From Streptomyces acidiscabies (GTDB taxonomy: Bacteria; Actinomycetota; Actinomycetes; Streptomycetales; Streptomycetaceae): a stretch of 64,000 nucleotides of DNA. How positions within the stretch are numbered: the first letter of the stretch is position 1; each line of letters opens with the position of its first letter. Positions 25,878-34,518 of the stretch are shown here, piece by piece. The translations under genes were made by a program, and so were the position numbers. Location of the stretch: NCBI RefSeq assembly GCF_020010905.1, contig NZ_JAGJBY010000002.1, positions 496,001 through 560,000 on the forward strand. The letters are read 5' to 3'. The notes under the pieces were generated by a model, which saw nothing but the letters and a program-made list of their open reading frames with translations, searched no databases and was not told the DNA's origin.

Positions 25878-26972
25878 TCATCTGACGTCCGGTACGAGCC
25901 TCTCCGGGCCGTTGCTCGTCTCCTTGCGCAGCTTCGCCCGCAGTGCCAGCTCCGCGTCCGACAGCGCGCCCGGCGCCTGCCTCGGCGGGACCCCGCTGAC
26001 CGTCGCCCCCGGCGGGACCGGCGGTTCGTAGTGCGTGGGCGCCGTGTTCAGGGTCAGGGCCGTCGCACCGATGATCGCGACCGTGAACGCGATGGCCGCA
26101 CGCGTCCAGAAACTCGCCCGGCGCTCCCCCGACAGCCGTACCGTCCTGGGCCTCGGCGTACGCAGGCGCTCCGCCGAGGCGACCTCCGCCAGGCGCCGGT
26201 GGAGGGTGGCCGGGTCGGCGAGTTCGGGCAGGCGGGTGGCGAGGGCCTCGCGCGCGTGCAGCACGCGGTTGGCCGCCGCCGGGGTGCTCGACTCCGTCTC
26301 CGCCGCCGTCTCCGGCAGGTCGAGGCCGACCCCGTCGTACAGGACGAGCGTGCGGCGGTAGGACGGGGGGAGCCGCAGGAGTACGTCGAGGAGGGCGCGG
26401 TCGGGGGCGTAGGCGGGCGGGGGTTCGGGGTGCCGGTAGCGGGGGCGCAGCCGGTGCCAGGGGGAGAGCGCGTACTCGTACGCCGTGGCGCGGATCCAGC
26501 CCGCCGGGTCGCGGTCCGTCGCGACCTCGGGCCAGCGCTGCCACGCCGACTGGAAGGCGCGCTCCACCGATTCGCGGGCCAGCTCGCGGCGGCCGGTGAG
26601 GAGGTAGGCCTGGCGGACGAGGGCGGGGGCGCAGAAGGCGTACAGGGCGTCGAACGCCTGGGCCGGGGTGAGGGGTGAGCGCTCGGGCTCGCCGGGGGCG
26701 GGCTGTTCTGCCTGGAGAGACGCGGCCACCGGTGGTTGAGGTTGCGTCACTTCCTGAAATTTCGTCACTTCTTTTTCCAGCGACGCCAGGAGCCTCGCGT
26801 ACGCCTCCCGTGTGGTGCCGCGCGGCGTCGTACGGCCGGTCTCCCAGGCGCGCACCGTCTCTCGGGTGACGCCGACCGTCGAGGCGACCTGAGCCTGCGT
26901 CAGCGCGTGGGCCTCGCGCAGGCGTCGGCGTTCCTTGGGAGGGGGGAGGGGAGCGGCTTGGCTCTGGGTCAC
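25878..26972 (-). CDS. XRE helix-turn-helix protein fused to a sigma-factor-like domain, membrane-anchored
   Basis: A 364-residue protein starting at GTG 26972. Residues ~10-65 are an XRE-type HTH (LREAHALTQAQVASTVGVTRETVRAWETGRTT is the recognisable core). Residues ~110-270 resemble ECF sigma regions 2 and 4 (FDALYAFCAPALVRQAYLLTG; LLRLPPSYRRTLVLYDGVGLDLPETAAETESS), though the normal promoter-contact signature is weak. A membrane helix lies at ~290-308 with an outside tail. It may be an anchored regulator or anti-sigma-like sensor. Palindromes occupy its divergent promoter region. Confidence 0.8.
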   Translation of the reverse strand: MTQSQAAPLPPPKERRRLREAHALTQAQVASTVGVTRETVRAWETGRTTPRGTTREAYARLLASLEKEVTKFQEVTQPQPPVAASLQAEQPAPGEPERSPLTPAQAFDALYAFCAPALVRQAYLLTGRRELARESVERAFQSAWQRWPEVATDRDPAGWIRATAYEYALSPWHRLRPRYRHPEPPPAYAPDRALLDVLLRLPPSYRRTLVLYDGVGLDLPETAAETESSTPAAANRVLHAREALATRLPELADPATLHRRLAEVASAERLRTPRPRTVRLSGERRASFWTRAAIAFTVAIIGATALTLNTAPTHYEPPVPPGATVSGVPPRQAPGALSDAELALRAKLRKETSNGPERLVPDVR

Positions 26973-26987
26973 CTGGCACCCTTCCGT

Positions 26988-27035
26988 ACGAAAAAGTACA
27001 TAAAACTATTTTGGGTGACACGGCGAACGTTCGCC
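26988..27035. promoter_or_regulatory. Palindromes in the divergent promoter region of the XRE/sigma-like gene
   Basis: Two symmetric elements lie in a short low-GC gap: GTAC-GAAAAA-GTAC (about 26986-26999) and the perfect 14-bp palindrome GGCGAACGTTCGCC (27022-27035). Both are plausible operators for the divergently encoded HTH protein. Confidence 0.4.
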
Positions 27036-27068
27036 TGTTACGCCGGGAAAGCGCGTGTCGTTGGGAGC

Positions 27069-29006
27069 ATGACGGGCGTGAACCCGATGACCGTCCGCCG
27101 CCCGCTGCTGTCGTCCCTCCCCGCGCGCGTGCGCGAACGCTCGCCCGGACTCGCCGCCGGCCTCCTCGGCGGCGCACTCGCCGCAGGCCTGGGGCTCGGG
27201 TCGTTCGCGGTGCTCGTCATGGTCCTGTGGATCAGCTCCCCGTACCCCGACAGCGGGCCCGGCGGCGCGCTCCACGTCGCCGTCTCCCTGTGGCTCCTCG
27301 CGCACGGCGCGGAACTCGTCCGCGTCGACACACTTTCGGGTGCGCCCGCACCCATGGGGGTGACGCCGCTGCTGCTCGTCCTGCTGCCGGTGTGGCTCGT
27401 ACGGCGCGCGGCGCGCGACGCGGACGGGGGCGGCGCCGGGTGGGCCGGCGTCGTCGCTGGGTACCTCCTCGTCGCGGCGGGGGCGGCCTGGTACGCGGCC
27501 GGGGGCGCGCTGCGGCCCTCCTGGGGGTGGACCGGCGTGTGCGTGCCGGTCGTCGTCGGCGCCGCTGCGGCGGCGGGCGCCTGGAGCGGTTCCGGGGGGA
27601 TCGGCGCGGGGTGGTTCGGTTTCGGAGGGCTCGTACGGGGGGAGGACGCCGCATCCGTCCGTGTCGCCGCGCTTCTGCGGAGGCTCGGCGGAGGACCGTC
27701 AGAGCCGGGCGCCCAGAAGGCCGACGGCGAGGGGTGGGACGTCCGGGAGTGGTGCGGCGTCGCCTTCCGCGCCGGGTTCGCCGGTGCCGGGGTTCTCCTC
27801 GGCGGCGGTGCGCTGCTGGTCGCCGTCTCCACCGTCCTGCACGGGGGCGCCGCGCGCGGGTCGTTCCTCCATCTGACGGAGGGCTGGTCGGGGCGGTTCG
27901 CCGTCCTGCTGCTCTGCGTCGTCCTCGTCCCCAACGCGGCCGTCTGGGGCGCCTCCTACGCCCTCGGCCCCGGCTTCGTCCTCGGCGCCGGGCACCCCGT
28001 CACGCCCCTCGTCTCCGACCCCGCCGCCCTTCTGCCGCCCTTCCCGCTCCTCGCCGCCGTCCCCGACGTCGGCAACGGCGGACCGTCGACCTGGGCCGCC
28101 GCCGGCGTCGCCCTCGCGGGCGCGCTGGCCGTCGGGTGCTTCCTCGCGCGCGCGGGCGCCGCGTGGTCCTGGGGGCGGACCGCCGGGGGCGCCGTCGCGG
28201 CGGCCGTCGTCTTCGCGGTGGTCATGGCCGTCGCGGCAGGGGTCGCCGGGGGCTCGCTCGGGGTGGGCGCGCTGTCCCGGTTCGGGCCGGTGTGGTGGCA
28301 GGTCGGGGGCGCGGCGTTCGTCTGGGGGGTGGGGGTCGGGGTGCCTGTGGCTCTGGGGGTACGGGGGTGGTCCTGCCGGGAACGGGGGGCGAGGACCGTG
28401 CGGTGGTGGGGGGTTCGGAAGGTGTCGGGTGTGGGGGAGAGCGGGCGGGACGCGGGGAGTTCGGAGAGCGGGCGGGAGTGGGAGCTGCTGGTCGACGGGG
28501 CTGCTTGGGAAGCGGGGGTGCCGGGAGACGGGCAGGAGAAGGGGGCGGAGGAAGCCGGCCGGGAGGGGAGTGGCCGGCGGTGGTGGCAGCGGAGGCGTGG
28601 GCCGGAGCACGAGGTGCGGGAAAGCGGGGGCGAGCCGGGAGCGTTCGAGGACGGGTACGAGGGGGAGGCGGCGCGGCGACGCCGTACGTGGTTCCCGTCG
28701 CCGACCGGGCTGTTCCGTACGGCGGAGAAAGTGCCCGACCTTTCCGAGGCCGCGGTTCCCCGTACCGACGATCCCGTCTACGCGTCTCTCCTCAAAGACA
28801 CCTCCGACGGCGCCGGCGCCTCCGACAGCCTTTTCGAGCCGTACGACTTCCTCACCACGTCCCCCGATCCGGCCTGGCACGACGACACGGCCCGCGAGGC
28901 TCGCTGGGCGGCGTTGAGGGAGGCTTCGAGGCCGTGGGAGGAGGCGGAGACGGGGCCGGAGGCGGAGCTGCCGGGGGAGAAGAAGGGGGAGAAGGGGGAG
29001 GGGTGA
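27069..29006 (+). CDS. DUF6350-type polytopic membrane protein
   Basis: A 645-residue protein with about ten to twelve hydrophobic segments over the first ~440 residues (for example LAAGLLGGALAAGLGLGSFAV and FAVLLLCVVLVPNAAVWGASY). A long, charged, low-complexity cytoplasmic tail rich in Gly, Glu and Arg follows. This layout and position next to sucCD/purN fit the DUF6350 membrane protein conserved in Streptomyces. No transporter signature is visible and its role is unknown. Start ATG 27069 follows GGGAG closely. Confidence 0.75.
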   Translation: MTGVNPMTVRRPLLSSLPARVRERSPGLAAGLLGGALAAGLGLGSFAVLVMVLWISSPYPDSGPGGALHVAVSLWLLAHGAELVRVDTLSGAPAPMGVTPLLLVLLPVWLVRRAARDADGGGAGWAGVVAGYLLVAAGAAWYAAGGALRPSWGWTGVCVPVVVGAAAAAGAWSGSGGIGAGWFGFGGLVRGEDAASVRVAALLRRLGGGPSEPGAQKADGEGWDVREWCGVAFRAGFAGAGVLLGGGALLVAVSTVLHGGAARGSFLHLTEGWSGRFAVLLLCVVLVPNAAVWGASYALGPGFVLGAGHPVTPLVSDPAALLPPFPLLAAVPDVGNGGPSTWAAAGVALAGALAVGCFLARAGAAWSWGRTAGGAVAAAVVFAVVMAVAAGVAGGSLGVGALSRFGPVWWQVGGAAFVWGVGVGVPVALGVRGWSCRERGARTVRWWGVRKVSGVGESGRDAGSSESGREWELLVDGAAWEAGVPGDGQEKGAEEAGREGSGRRWWQRRRGPEHEVRESGGEPGAFEDGYEGEAARRRRTWFPSPTGLFRTAEKVPDLSEAAVPRTDDPVYASLLKDTSDGAGASDSLFEPYDFLTTSPDPAWHDDTAREARWAALREASRPWEEAETGPEAELPGEKKGEKGEG

Positions 29007-29132
29007 GGGGCGGGTTCTGGCGGGGCGGAAATTTTTTCGCGGGGAAGTGAACCGGGCGGCGGGGTCAAAACGATGAGGGGGTAGAGGGGCAGGGCGGAAA
29101 GGCCGGACAAGGAGGAGGTGAGGCCCAGGACC

Positions 29133-30065
29133 TCAGTCGTTGGTACCCAGGAATTCCCTCAACTTCTCAGGAAGGAGATCGTCGCAGGACTGCTGGGCCT
29201 CGTTGGTGAGGGCGTCCGCCCGGCAGGTGTAGTAGTCCCGGTAGACGAGCTGCGCGGTGAAGCCGGCGCCGACGAGAGCGAGGGCCAGGGACGCGGTGAC
29301 GAGCCCGGTGATCGCGGCGGTCTTCTGGGGCCGGCCGCCGGAGGAGCCGGTGGAGTTGCCGAGGGCGGACGGGTTGGCGGGGCCGTTCGCGGCGGGGGCG
29401 TCGGAGCCGTTCTGGCGGGGACGGGCTCGCAGAGCACTGATCGCCCAGTAGAGGGAGAGCGCACCGAGAAGGAGGGCGACATAGGCCCAGCCGAAGAGGA
29501 CGAAGAAGAAAGCCCACATGCCGCCGAGCAAGGAGTACCGCGCACGGCGCTGAGCCGGATCGGTCGGGTCCCACCGAGGACCGGGGGCCTGGTTGCCCCC
29601 CTGTCCCTCGGGCCCCGCACCGGGCCGATCCCCGAACCCGCCCTGCGAGCGCCCCGGCTGCCGGTCGCTCCACCGCCCCCAGGGTGAACCCCCCTCCCTG
29701 TCGCCCCCTTCTCCCTGCGCGGGTTCCCGGGGCCGCCAGGGCTGATCCGGAGCTCCCTCGGGCGGCGGAGCGAAGGGATTCTCACCCCGACCCCCCTGAG
29801 TCTCGTCACCCTCGGAGGAACCCCGCCCCTCCGGACTCTGATCCTTGTCAACTCCAGAGAGTGCCTGAGCCTCAGCGCCCTGGCCCTCCGCACCCCGAGC
29901 CCCTTGGCCGTCAGGCCCCTCACCCGGTCCAAGGGTCTCCGGCCCGGAGGTCTGGGGAGCCCGGCTCTCGTCGGTGCCCTGGGGGACCCGGTCCGTGTCG
30001 GAGGGGAGGTGGCCCTCGCGCAGGAGGGGGGAGTGGGTGGAGGGTCGCAGACTGCGGTCCGGCAT
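29133..30065 (-). CDS. Membrane protein with Pro/Gly-rich N-terminus
   Basis: A 310-residue protein. The first ~170 residues are disordered, rich in Gly, Glu, Pro and Gln. Two hydrophobic regions follow (GGMWAFFFVLFGWAYVALLL and TAAITGLVTASLALALVGAGF), then an outside tail with two cysteines (YYTCRADALTNEAQQSC) that could form a disulfide. The ATG at 30065 is preferred over the upstream in-frame start. It converges with the DUF6350 gene and diverges from purN. Function unknown. Confidence 0.75.
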   Translation of the reverse strand: MPDRSLRPSTHSPLLREGHLPSDTDRVPQGTDESRAPQTSGPETLGPGEGPDGQGARGAEGQGAEAQALSGVDKDQSPEGRGSSEGDETQGGRGENPFAPPPEGAPDQPWRPREPAQGEGGDREGGSPWGRWSDRQPGRSQGGFGDRPGAGPEGQGGNQAPGPRWDPTDPAQRRARYSLLGGMWAFFFVLFGWAYVALLLGALSLYWAISALRARPRQNGSDAPAANGPANPSALGNSTGSSGGRPQKTAAITGLVTASLALALVGAGFTAQLVYRDYYTCRADALTNEAQQSCDDLLPEKLREFLGTND

Positions 30066-30412
30066 CAAGTGAGCGTCTTCCCTAGGTGAGTCGGAGGTCA
30101 GTCGGACGGGCAGGGCGGTCCGGTGGACGCCCTGTTCGGACCGGCCGGTGAGGAGGGGGTGGCGCACCCACCCCCCATGTGCCGATCGGTCTGAAATGAG
30201 CTGTCACTCCGGGAACGTGCCACACCACCGCCGCGTTCCCGAGTCCGCTCCCCGCAGACGCTACCTCCCGGCCCCGCCCCCGTCCCGTGGGGGCCGCCGG
30301 GTGTGCCGGTATCGTTGCTGACGGTCGGCCGCTTCGTAGACTTCCCCGTATCCGAGGGCGCGAAGCATTCGTACGACCGCACAAAAACCGACCGTGAGAA
30401 AGGTCCCCGAAC
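30066..30412 (+). other. purN upstream region
   Basis: No gene is seen. A hairpin-forming stretch GGGGGTGGCGCACCCACCCCC lies near 30154-30175. Nearer purN is a promoter-like pair, TTGCTG (30315-30320) and TAGACT (30337-30342) with 16 bases between, about 70 bases before the start. No ZTP or purine riboswitch was recognised here. Confidence 0.4.
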
Positions 30413-31045
30413 GTGGCCGACCCGGCCCCCGCCCCCAAACGCCTGGTCGTCCTGGTCTCCGGCTCCGGTACGAACCTCCAGGCCCTGCTCGACCACATCG
30501 CCGAGACCGGAGCGCGGGAGTACGGCGCCGAGGTCGTGGCGGTCGGCGCGGACCGTGCCGGGATCGAGGGTCTCGCCAGGGCCGAGCGCGCGGGGATCCC
30601 GACGTTCGTCGTCCGGGTGAAGGACCACGGGACGCGGGACGGGTGGGACGCCGCGCTCGCCGGGGCGGTCGCGGCGTACGAACCGGACCTGGTCGTCTCG
30701 GCGGGGTTCATGAAGATCGTCGGCAAGGAGTTCCTGGCCCTGTTCGGCGGCCGGTTCGTGAACACGCACCCCGCGCTGCTGCCGAGTTTCCCCGGAGCCC
30801 ACGGAGTGCGGGACGCGCTCGCGTACGGGGCGAAGGTCACCGGCTGCACCGTCCACTTCGTCGACGACGGCGTCGACACCGGTCCGATCATCGCGCAGGG
30901 CGTGGTCGAGGTCCGGGACGAGGACGACGAGAACACGCTGCACGAGCGCATCAAGGAAGTCGAGCGAAGGCTGCTCGTCGAGGTCGTGGGGCGCATCGCC
31001 CGCAACGGCCACCGCATTGAGGGACGAAAGGTAGTTATCCCGTGA
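30413..31045 (+). CDS. purN: Phosphoribosylglycinamide formyltransferase (GART)
   Basis: A 210-residue folate-dependent enzyme that formylates GAR in step three of purine synthesis using 10-formyl-THF. The family motifs are clear: VLVSGSGTNLQALL phosphate-binding loop, HPALLPSFPGAHG with catalytic Asn-His context (NTHPALLPSF), and the VDDGVDTGPIIAQ loop carrying the catalytic Asp. GTG 30413 is the start. The gene overlaps purH by four bases, giving translational coupling of two folate-using purine steps. The 10-formyl-THF would come from FolD at 36.4 kb. Confidence 0.96.
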   Translation: MADPAPAPKRLVVLVSGSGTNLQALLDHIAETGAREYGAEVVAVGADRAGIEGLARAERAGIPTFVVRVKDHGTRDGWDAALAGAVAAYEPDLVVSAGFMKIVGKEFLALFGGRFVNTHPALLPSFPGAHGVRDALAYGAKVTGCTVHFVDDGVDTGPIIAQGVVEVRDEDDENTLHERIKEVERRLLVEVVGRIARNGHRIEGRKVVIP

Positions 31046-32634
31046 CCGCCGAGGCTGTGACTTCAGAGGCCGTAATTTCTGAGAACGTGCGCCCGATCCG
31101 CCGCGCGCTCGTCAGCGTGTACGACAAGACCGGCCTGGAGGAGCTGGCCCAGGGCCTGCACGCGGCCGGCGTCCAGCTCGTCTCCACCGGCTCCACCGCC
31201 GCGCGCATCGCCGGCGCCGGTGTCCCCGTCACGAAGGTCGAGGAGCTGACCGGGTTCCCCGAGTGCCTCGACGGCAGGGTCAAGACCCTGCACCCCAAGG
31301 TGCACGCCGGGATCCTCGCGGACCTGCGGCTGGAGAGCCACCGTGAGCAGCTCGCCGAGCTGGGGGTCGAGCCGTTCGACCTGGTGGTGGTGAACCTGTA
31401 CCCGTTCCGGGAGACGGTGGAGTCCGGGGCGAGCGCGGACGAGTGCGTGGAGCAGATCGACATCGGCGGGCCGTCGATGGTGCGGGCCGCCGCGAAGAAC
31501 CACCCGTCGGTGGCCGTGGTGACGAGCCCGGCGCGGTACGCGGACGTCCTGAAGGCCGTCTCGGGCGACGGGTTCGACCTGGCCACGCGCAAGCGGCTCG
31601 CGGCGGAGGCGTTCCAGCACACGGCCGCGTACGACGTGGCGGTGGCGTCGTGGTTCGCGTCCGGGTACGCGCCGGTGGACGAGTCGCAGTTCCCCGACTT
31701 CCTGGGCGCGACCTGGGCCCGCGAGAACACGCTGCGCTACGGGGAGAACCCGCACCAGCCGGCCGCGCTGTACGTCGACGGCAGCGGGACCGGGCTCGCG
31801 GTCGCCGAGCAGTTGCACGGCAAGGAGATGTCGTACAACAACTACACGGACACGGACGCCGCGCACCGGGCCGCGTACGACCACGACGAGCCGGCCGTCG
31901 CGATCATCAAGCACGCGAACCCCTGTGGGATCGCGGTCGGTTCGGACGTCGCGGAGGCGCACCGGAAGGCGCACGCGTGTGACCCGCTGTCGGCGTTCGG
32001 TGGGGTCATCGCCGTGAACCGGCCGGTGTCGAAGGAGCTGGCCGAGCAGGTCGCGGAGATCTTCACGGAGGTCATCGTGGCGCCGGACTACGAGGAGGGC
32101 GCGCTCGAAGCGCTCGCCAAGAAGAAGAACATCCGGGTGCTGAAGGCGCCGCAGGGGCCGTCCGCGCCGGTCGAGCTGAAGCCCATCGGGGGCGGGGCGC
32201 TGCTCCAGGTCGCCGACCGGCTCCAGGCCGACGGCGACGATCCGGCGAACTGGACGCTGGCGACCGGGGAGGCCCTCTCCGCCGAGGAGCTGGCCGAGCT
32301 GGCGTTCGCGTGGAAGGCGTGCCGGGCGGTCAAGTCCAACGCGATCCTGCTGGCCAAGGACGGGGCGTCCGTGGGCGTGGGCATGGGGCAGGTCAACCGG
32401 GTCGACTCCGCGAAGCTCGCGGTCGAGCGGGCGGGCGCCGAGCGCGCGCAGGGTTCGTACGCCGCGTCCGACGCGTTCTTCCCCTTCCCCGACGGGCTGG
32501 AGATCCTCACCGCGGCCGGCGTCAAGGCGGTCGTCCAGCCCGGTGGTTCGGTCCGTGACGAGCTGGTGGTCGAGGCGGCGCAGAAGGCGGGCGTGACGAT
32601 GTACTTCACGGGGACGCGGCACTTCTTCCACTGA
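31042..32634 (+). CDS. purH: Bifunctional AICAR transformylase/IMP cyclohydrolase
   Basis: A 530-residue enzyme doing the last two steps to IMP. The N-terminal MGS-like IMP cyclohydrolase domain (RRALVSVYDKTGLEELAQGL, STGSTAARIAGAG, GRVKTLHPKVHAGIL) is followed by the AICAR transformylase domain (YGENPHQPAALY, KHANPCGIAVG, DPLSAFGGVIAVN, CRAVKSNAILL, ending YFTGTRHFFH). Catalytic Lys-His (KH in IIKHANPCG) is present. It overlaps purN by GTGA. Length is normal. Confidence 0.97.
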   Translation: MTAEAVTSEAVISENVRPIRRALVSVYDKTGLEELAQGLHAAGVQLVSTGSTAARIAGAGVPVTKVEELTGFPECLDGRVKTLHPKVHAGILADLRLESHREQLAELGVEPFDLVVVNLYPFRETVESGASADECVEQIDIGGPSMVRAAAKNHPSVAVVTSPARYADVLKAVSGDGFDLATRKRLAAEAFQHTAAYDVAVASWFASGYAPVDESQFPDFLGATWARENTLRYGENPHQPAALYVDGSGTGLAVAEQLHGKEMSYNNYTDTDAAHRAAYDHDEPAVAIIKHANPCGIAVGSDVAEAHRKAHACDPLSAFGGVIAVNRPVSKELAEQVAEIFTEVIVAPDYEEGALEALAKKKNIRVLKAPQGPSAPVELKPIGGGALLQVADRLQADGDDPANWTLATGEALSAEELAELAFAWKACRAVKSNAILLAKDGASVGVGMGQVNRVDSAKLAVERAGAERAQGSYAASDAFFPFPDGLEILTAAGVKAVVQPGGSVRDELVVEAAQKAGVTMYFTGTRHFFH

Positions 32635-32674
32635 GCCGCTTCCCGGGAAGACCGGTGCGAGGCCGGGGGCGGGC

Positions 32675-32698
32675 CCCTGATACCTGTCAGGTACCCAG
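32675..32698. promoter_or_regulatory. Inverted repeat upstream of the secreted PG-binding protein gene
   Basis: TACCTG-T-CAGGTA with imperfect extension (CCTGATACCTG / CAGGTACCCAGG) lies between purH and the next gene. It may be a purH terminator or an operator. Its left arm is the reverse complement of the TGACAGGTATCA word upstream of sucC. Confidence 0.35.
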
Positions 32699-32758
32699 GG
32701 TCCGCCTCGGCCGGAAGACTGACAGGCGTCACACCGAGTCAGAGGGAAGGAACACGGA

Positions 32759-33208
32759 ATGCGACGCCTCGTTCTGTCGAAGGCGCTGGTCAGCGCGGCA
32801 GCAGTGGTCGGTCTCGCCGCCGGGGGGCTCGCGACGGCGGCCCCGAGTTTCGCGGCGCCGGCCGCGCAGGAGCGGGTGGTGGGGGCCGAGGCGGCGTCCA
32901 CGCACGCTGTCGTCAACTTCGGCCTGAGCCGTGCGCAGGCCAAGAACGTCCAGCGCTGGCTGGCCGAGTTCTGGGGGTACGACGACGCCGTCGACGGCCT
33001 GCTCGGCGCCAAGAGCTGGAAGGCGTACCAGCGCTGCCTCCAGAACTGGGGCTACACGGGCCCGATCGACGGAATCGTCGGCGACGGCACGATCAGGGCG
33101 CTCCAGACCCAGTTGCAGTCGACGTCGGGTTACGCCGGCCCGGTCGACGGGTACGTCGGCCCGCTGACCCGGGCCGCGTTCGCCCGGTTCGCCGACGACC
33201 ACGCCTAG
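32759..33208 (+). CDS. Secreted peptidoglycan-binding-like protein
   Basis: A 149-residue exported protein with signal peptide (KALVSAAAVVGLAAGGLATAAPSFA) and two peptidoglycan-binding (PG_binding_1-like) units: AQAKNVQRWLAEFWGYDDAVDGLLGAKSWKAYQ and the second ending YVGPLTRAAF. The ribosome site AGGGAAGG precedes ATG 32759. No enzyme domain is attached, so it probably binds the wall. Its stop lies five bases from the stop of a convergent Ser/Thr kinase whose outer domain is of the same family. Confidence 0.88.
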   Translation: MRRLVLSKALVSAAAVVGLAAGGLATAAPSFAAPAAQERVVGAEAASTHAVVNFGLSRAQAKNVQRWLAEFWGYDDAVDGLLGAKSWKAYQRCLQNWGYTGPIDGIVGDGTIRALQTQLQSTSGYAGPVDGYVGPLTRAAFARFADDHA

Positions 33209-33213
33209 GCGTA

Positions 33214-34518
33214 TCAGGGCCCCTTCCGCAGCGCCGACCAGGTGCGCGGCCCCACCACTCCGTCCGCGTCCAGTCCCGCGCGTTTCTGGAAGGTGACGAC
33301 CGCGCCGTGGGTCAGCGGGCCGAAGTCGCCGTCCGCCTTGCCGACTTCGGGGATTTTGTGCAGGTTCCGCAGCAGGCACTGGAGTTCACGGACCTGGCTG
33401 CCGCCGTCGCCGCGTTTGATGGTGAAGTCCCAGGTGCCGTTCCAGCCGGCGGTGTAGCCGCTGCCGTACGTCGGGTCGGAGTACAGCGCGGGTCTCTCGC
33501 AGGTCGGCGGGGCCGAGGTGGCCGGCTCCTGGTCGCGCAGGGCCGCGTACGTCGCGGAACCGGCGCCCAGCAGGGCCACGGTGAGCAGGGCGGCGAGGAC
33601 GGGTCGCCGCCAGCGCGGGGGGCGCAGGCGGGGGAGGCGGGCCGAGCGGGTGGTGCCCGCCGCCGACTCCACCCGGCGCAGCAGCTCCTTCGCGGTGATG
33701 CGTGAGCTGTGGTCCGGCGTCAGGCAGTCCCGCACGATCTCCCGCCACTCGGCGGGGAGTTCGGCGCTGAGGCGCAGCTCCTGCGTGCCGCGGGCGTGGC
33801 GCAGGGCCGCGTCCGTGCGGGCCTGGGGGGTGGCGCCCGGGAGGGGGTGGGTGCCGGTGAGGAGTACGTGGGCGAGGATGCCGAAGGCCCAGGTGTCGGC
33901 GCTGGGGCGGATGAGGGTGCCGCGTTCGCTCACCTCCGGCCAGAGGAGCTCCGGCGGGGTGTAGTCGGGGGTGGTGAAGAGGGGCGCGTAGGCGTGGGTG
34001 CCCTCCAGTTCCGCCGCCGTGCTGAAGTCGGCCAGCCGTACCGAACCGTCCTTCATCAGCAGGACGTTGGCCGGTTTCAGGTCGCCGTGGACCCAGCCCG
34101 CGTGGTGCAGCTGGTGCAGGCCCTCGCAGATCTGGGCCAGGACCTGAGGGGTTCGTAAGGGGAGGGTGTCCAGGGAGCCTTCGGCGCGTTCGAGGACGAG
34201 GACGGTGGCGCCGTCCAGCTCCGGCCGTTCGGGGTCCTCCACCGTCACGACGTCGTGCATCCGGATCAGCCGGGGCGTCCGCAGCCGGGACAGCAACTCG
34301 ACCTCGCGGTCGGCGAGTTCGCGCAGGTGGCGGAGTTGGCGGGGGGTGCGGGTGCCGGTGGGGAGGAACTTGAGGGCGACGTCGCGGGGGAGGCCGGGGG
34401 CGCTGCTGGAACGACTGGAGTGCCGCCCCGCGTACACCGTCGCGAACGCCCCCGAGGCCAGCGGCTCGCGTACCTCCCAGTCCCCGACCCGGTATCCCTT
34501 CGGCACGGTGGTGTTCAT
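33214..34518 (-). CDS. Membrane Ser/Thr protein kinase with peptidoglycan-binding ectodomain
   Basis: A 434-residue PknB-type kinase. Kinase motifs: GAFATVYAG glycine loop, K50 in DVALKFLP, catalytic loop H144-G-D146-L-K148-PAN151 (HGD instead of HRD), metal-binding D164 in DFS where most kinases have DFG, activation segment DYTPPELLWPE, and a helix F region DTWAFGILAHVLLTG. A membrane helix is at ~306-326, and the outer C-terminus (about 371-434) is a PG_binding_1-like domain (DGDFGPLTHGAVVTFQKRAGLDADGVVG). It overlaps the FHA-like gene upstream by ATGA. It is a likely cell-wall sensor kinase; the substrate may be its operon partner. Confidence 0.93.
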   Translation of the reverse strand: MNTTVPKGYRVGDWEVREPLASGAFATVYAGRHSSRSSSAPGLPRDVALKFLPTGTRTPRQLRHLRELADREVELLSRLRTPRLIRMHDVVTVEDPERPELDGATVLVLERAEGSLDTLPLRTPQVLAQICEGLHQLHHAGWVHGDLKPANVLLMKDGSVRLADFSTAAELEGTHAYAPLFTTPDYTPPELLWPEVSERGTLIRPSADTWAFGILAHVLLTGTHPLPGATPQARTDAALRHARGTQELRLSAELPAEWREIVRDCLTPDHSSRITAKELLRRVESAAGTTRSARLPRLRPPRWRRPVLAALLTVALLGAGSATYAALRDQEPATSAPPTCERPALYSDPTYGSGYTAGWNGTWDFTIKRGDGGSQVRELQCLLRNLHKIPEVGKADGDFGPLTHGAVVTFQKRAGLDADGVVGPRTWSALRKGP

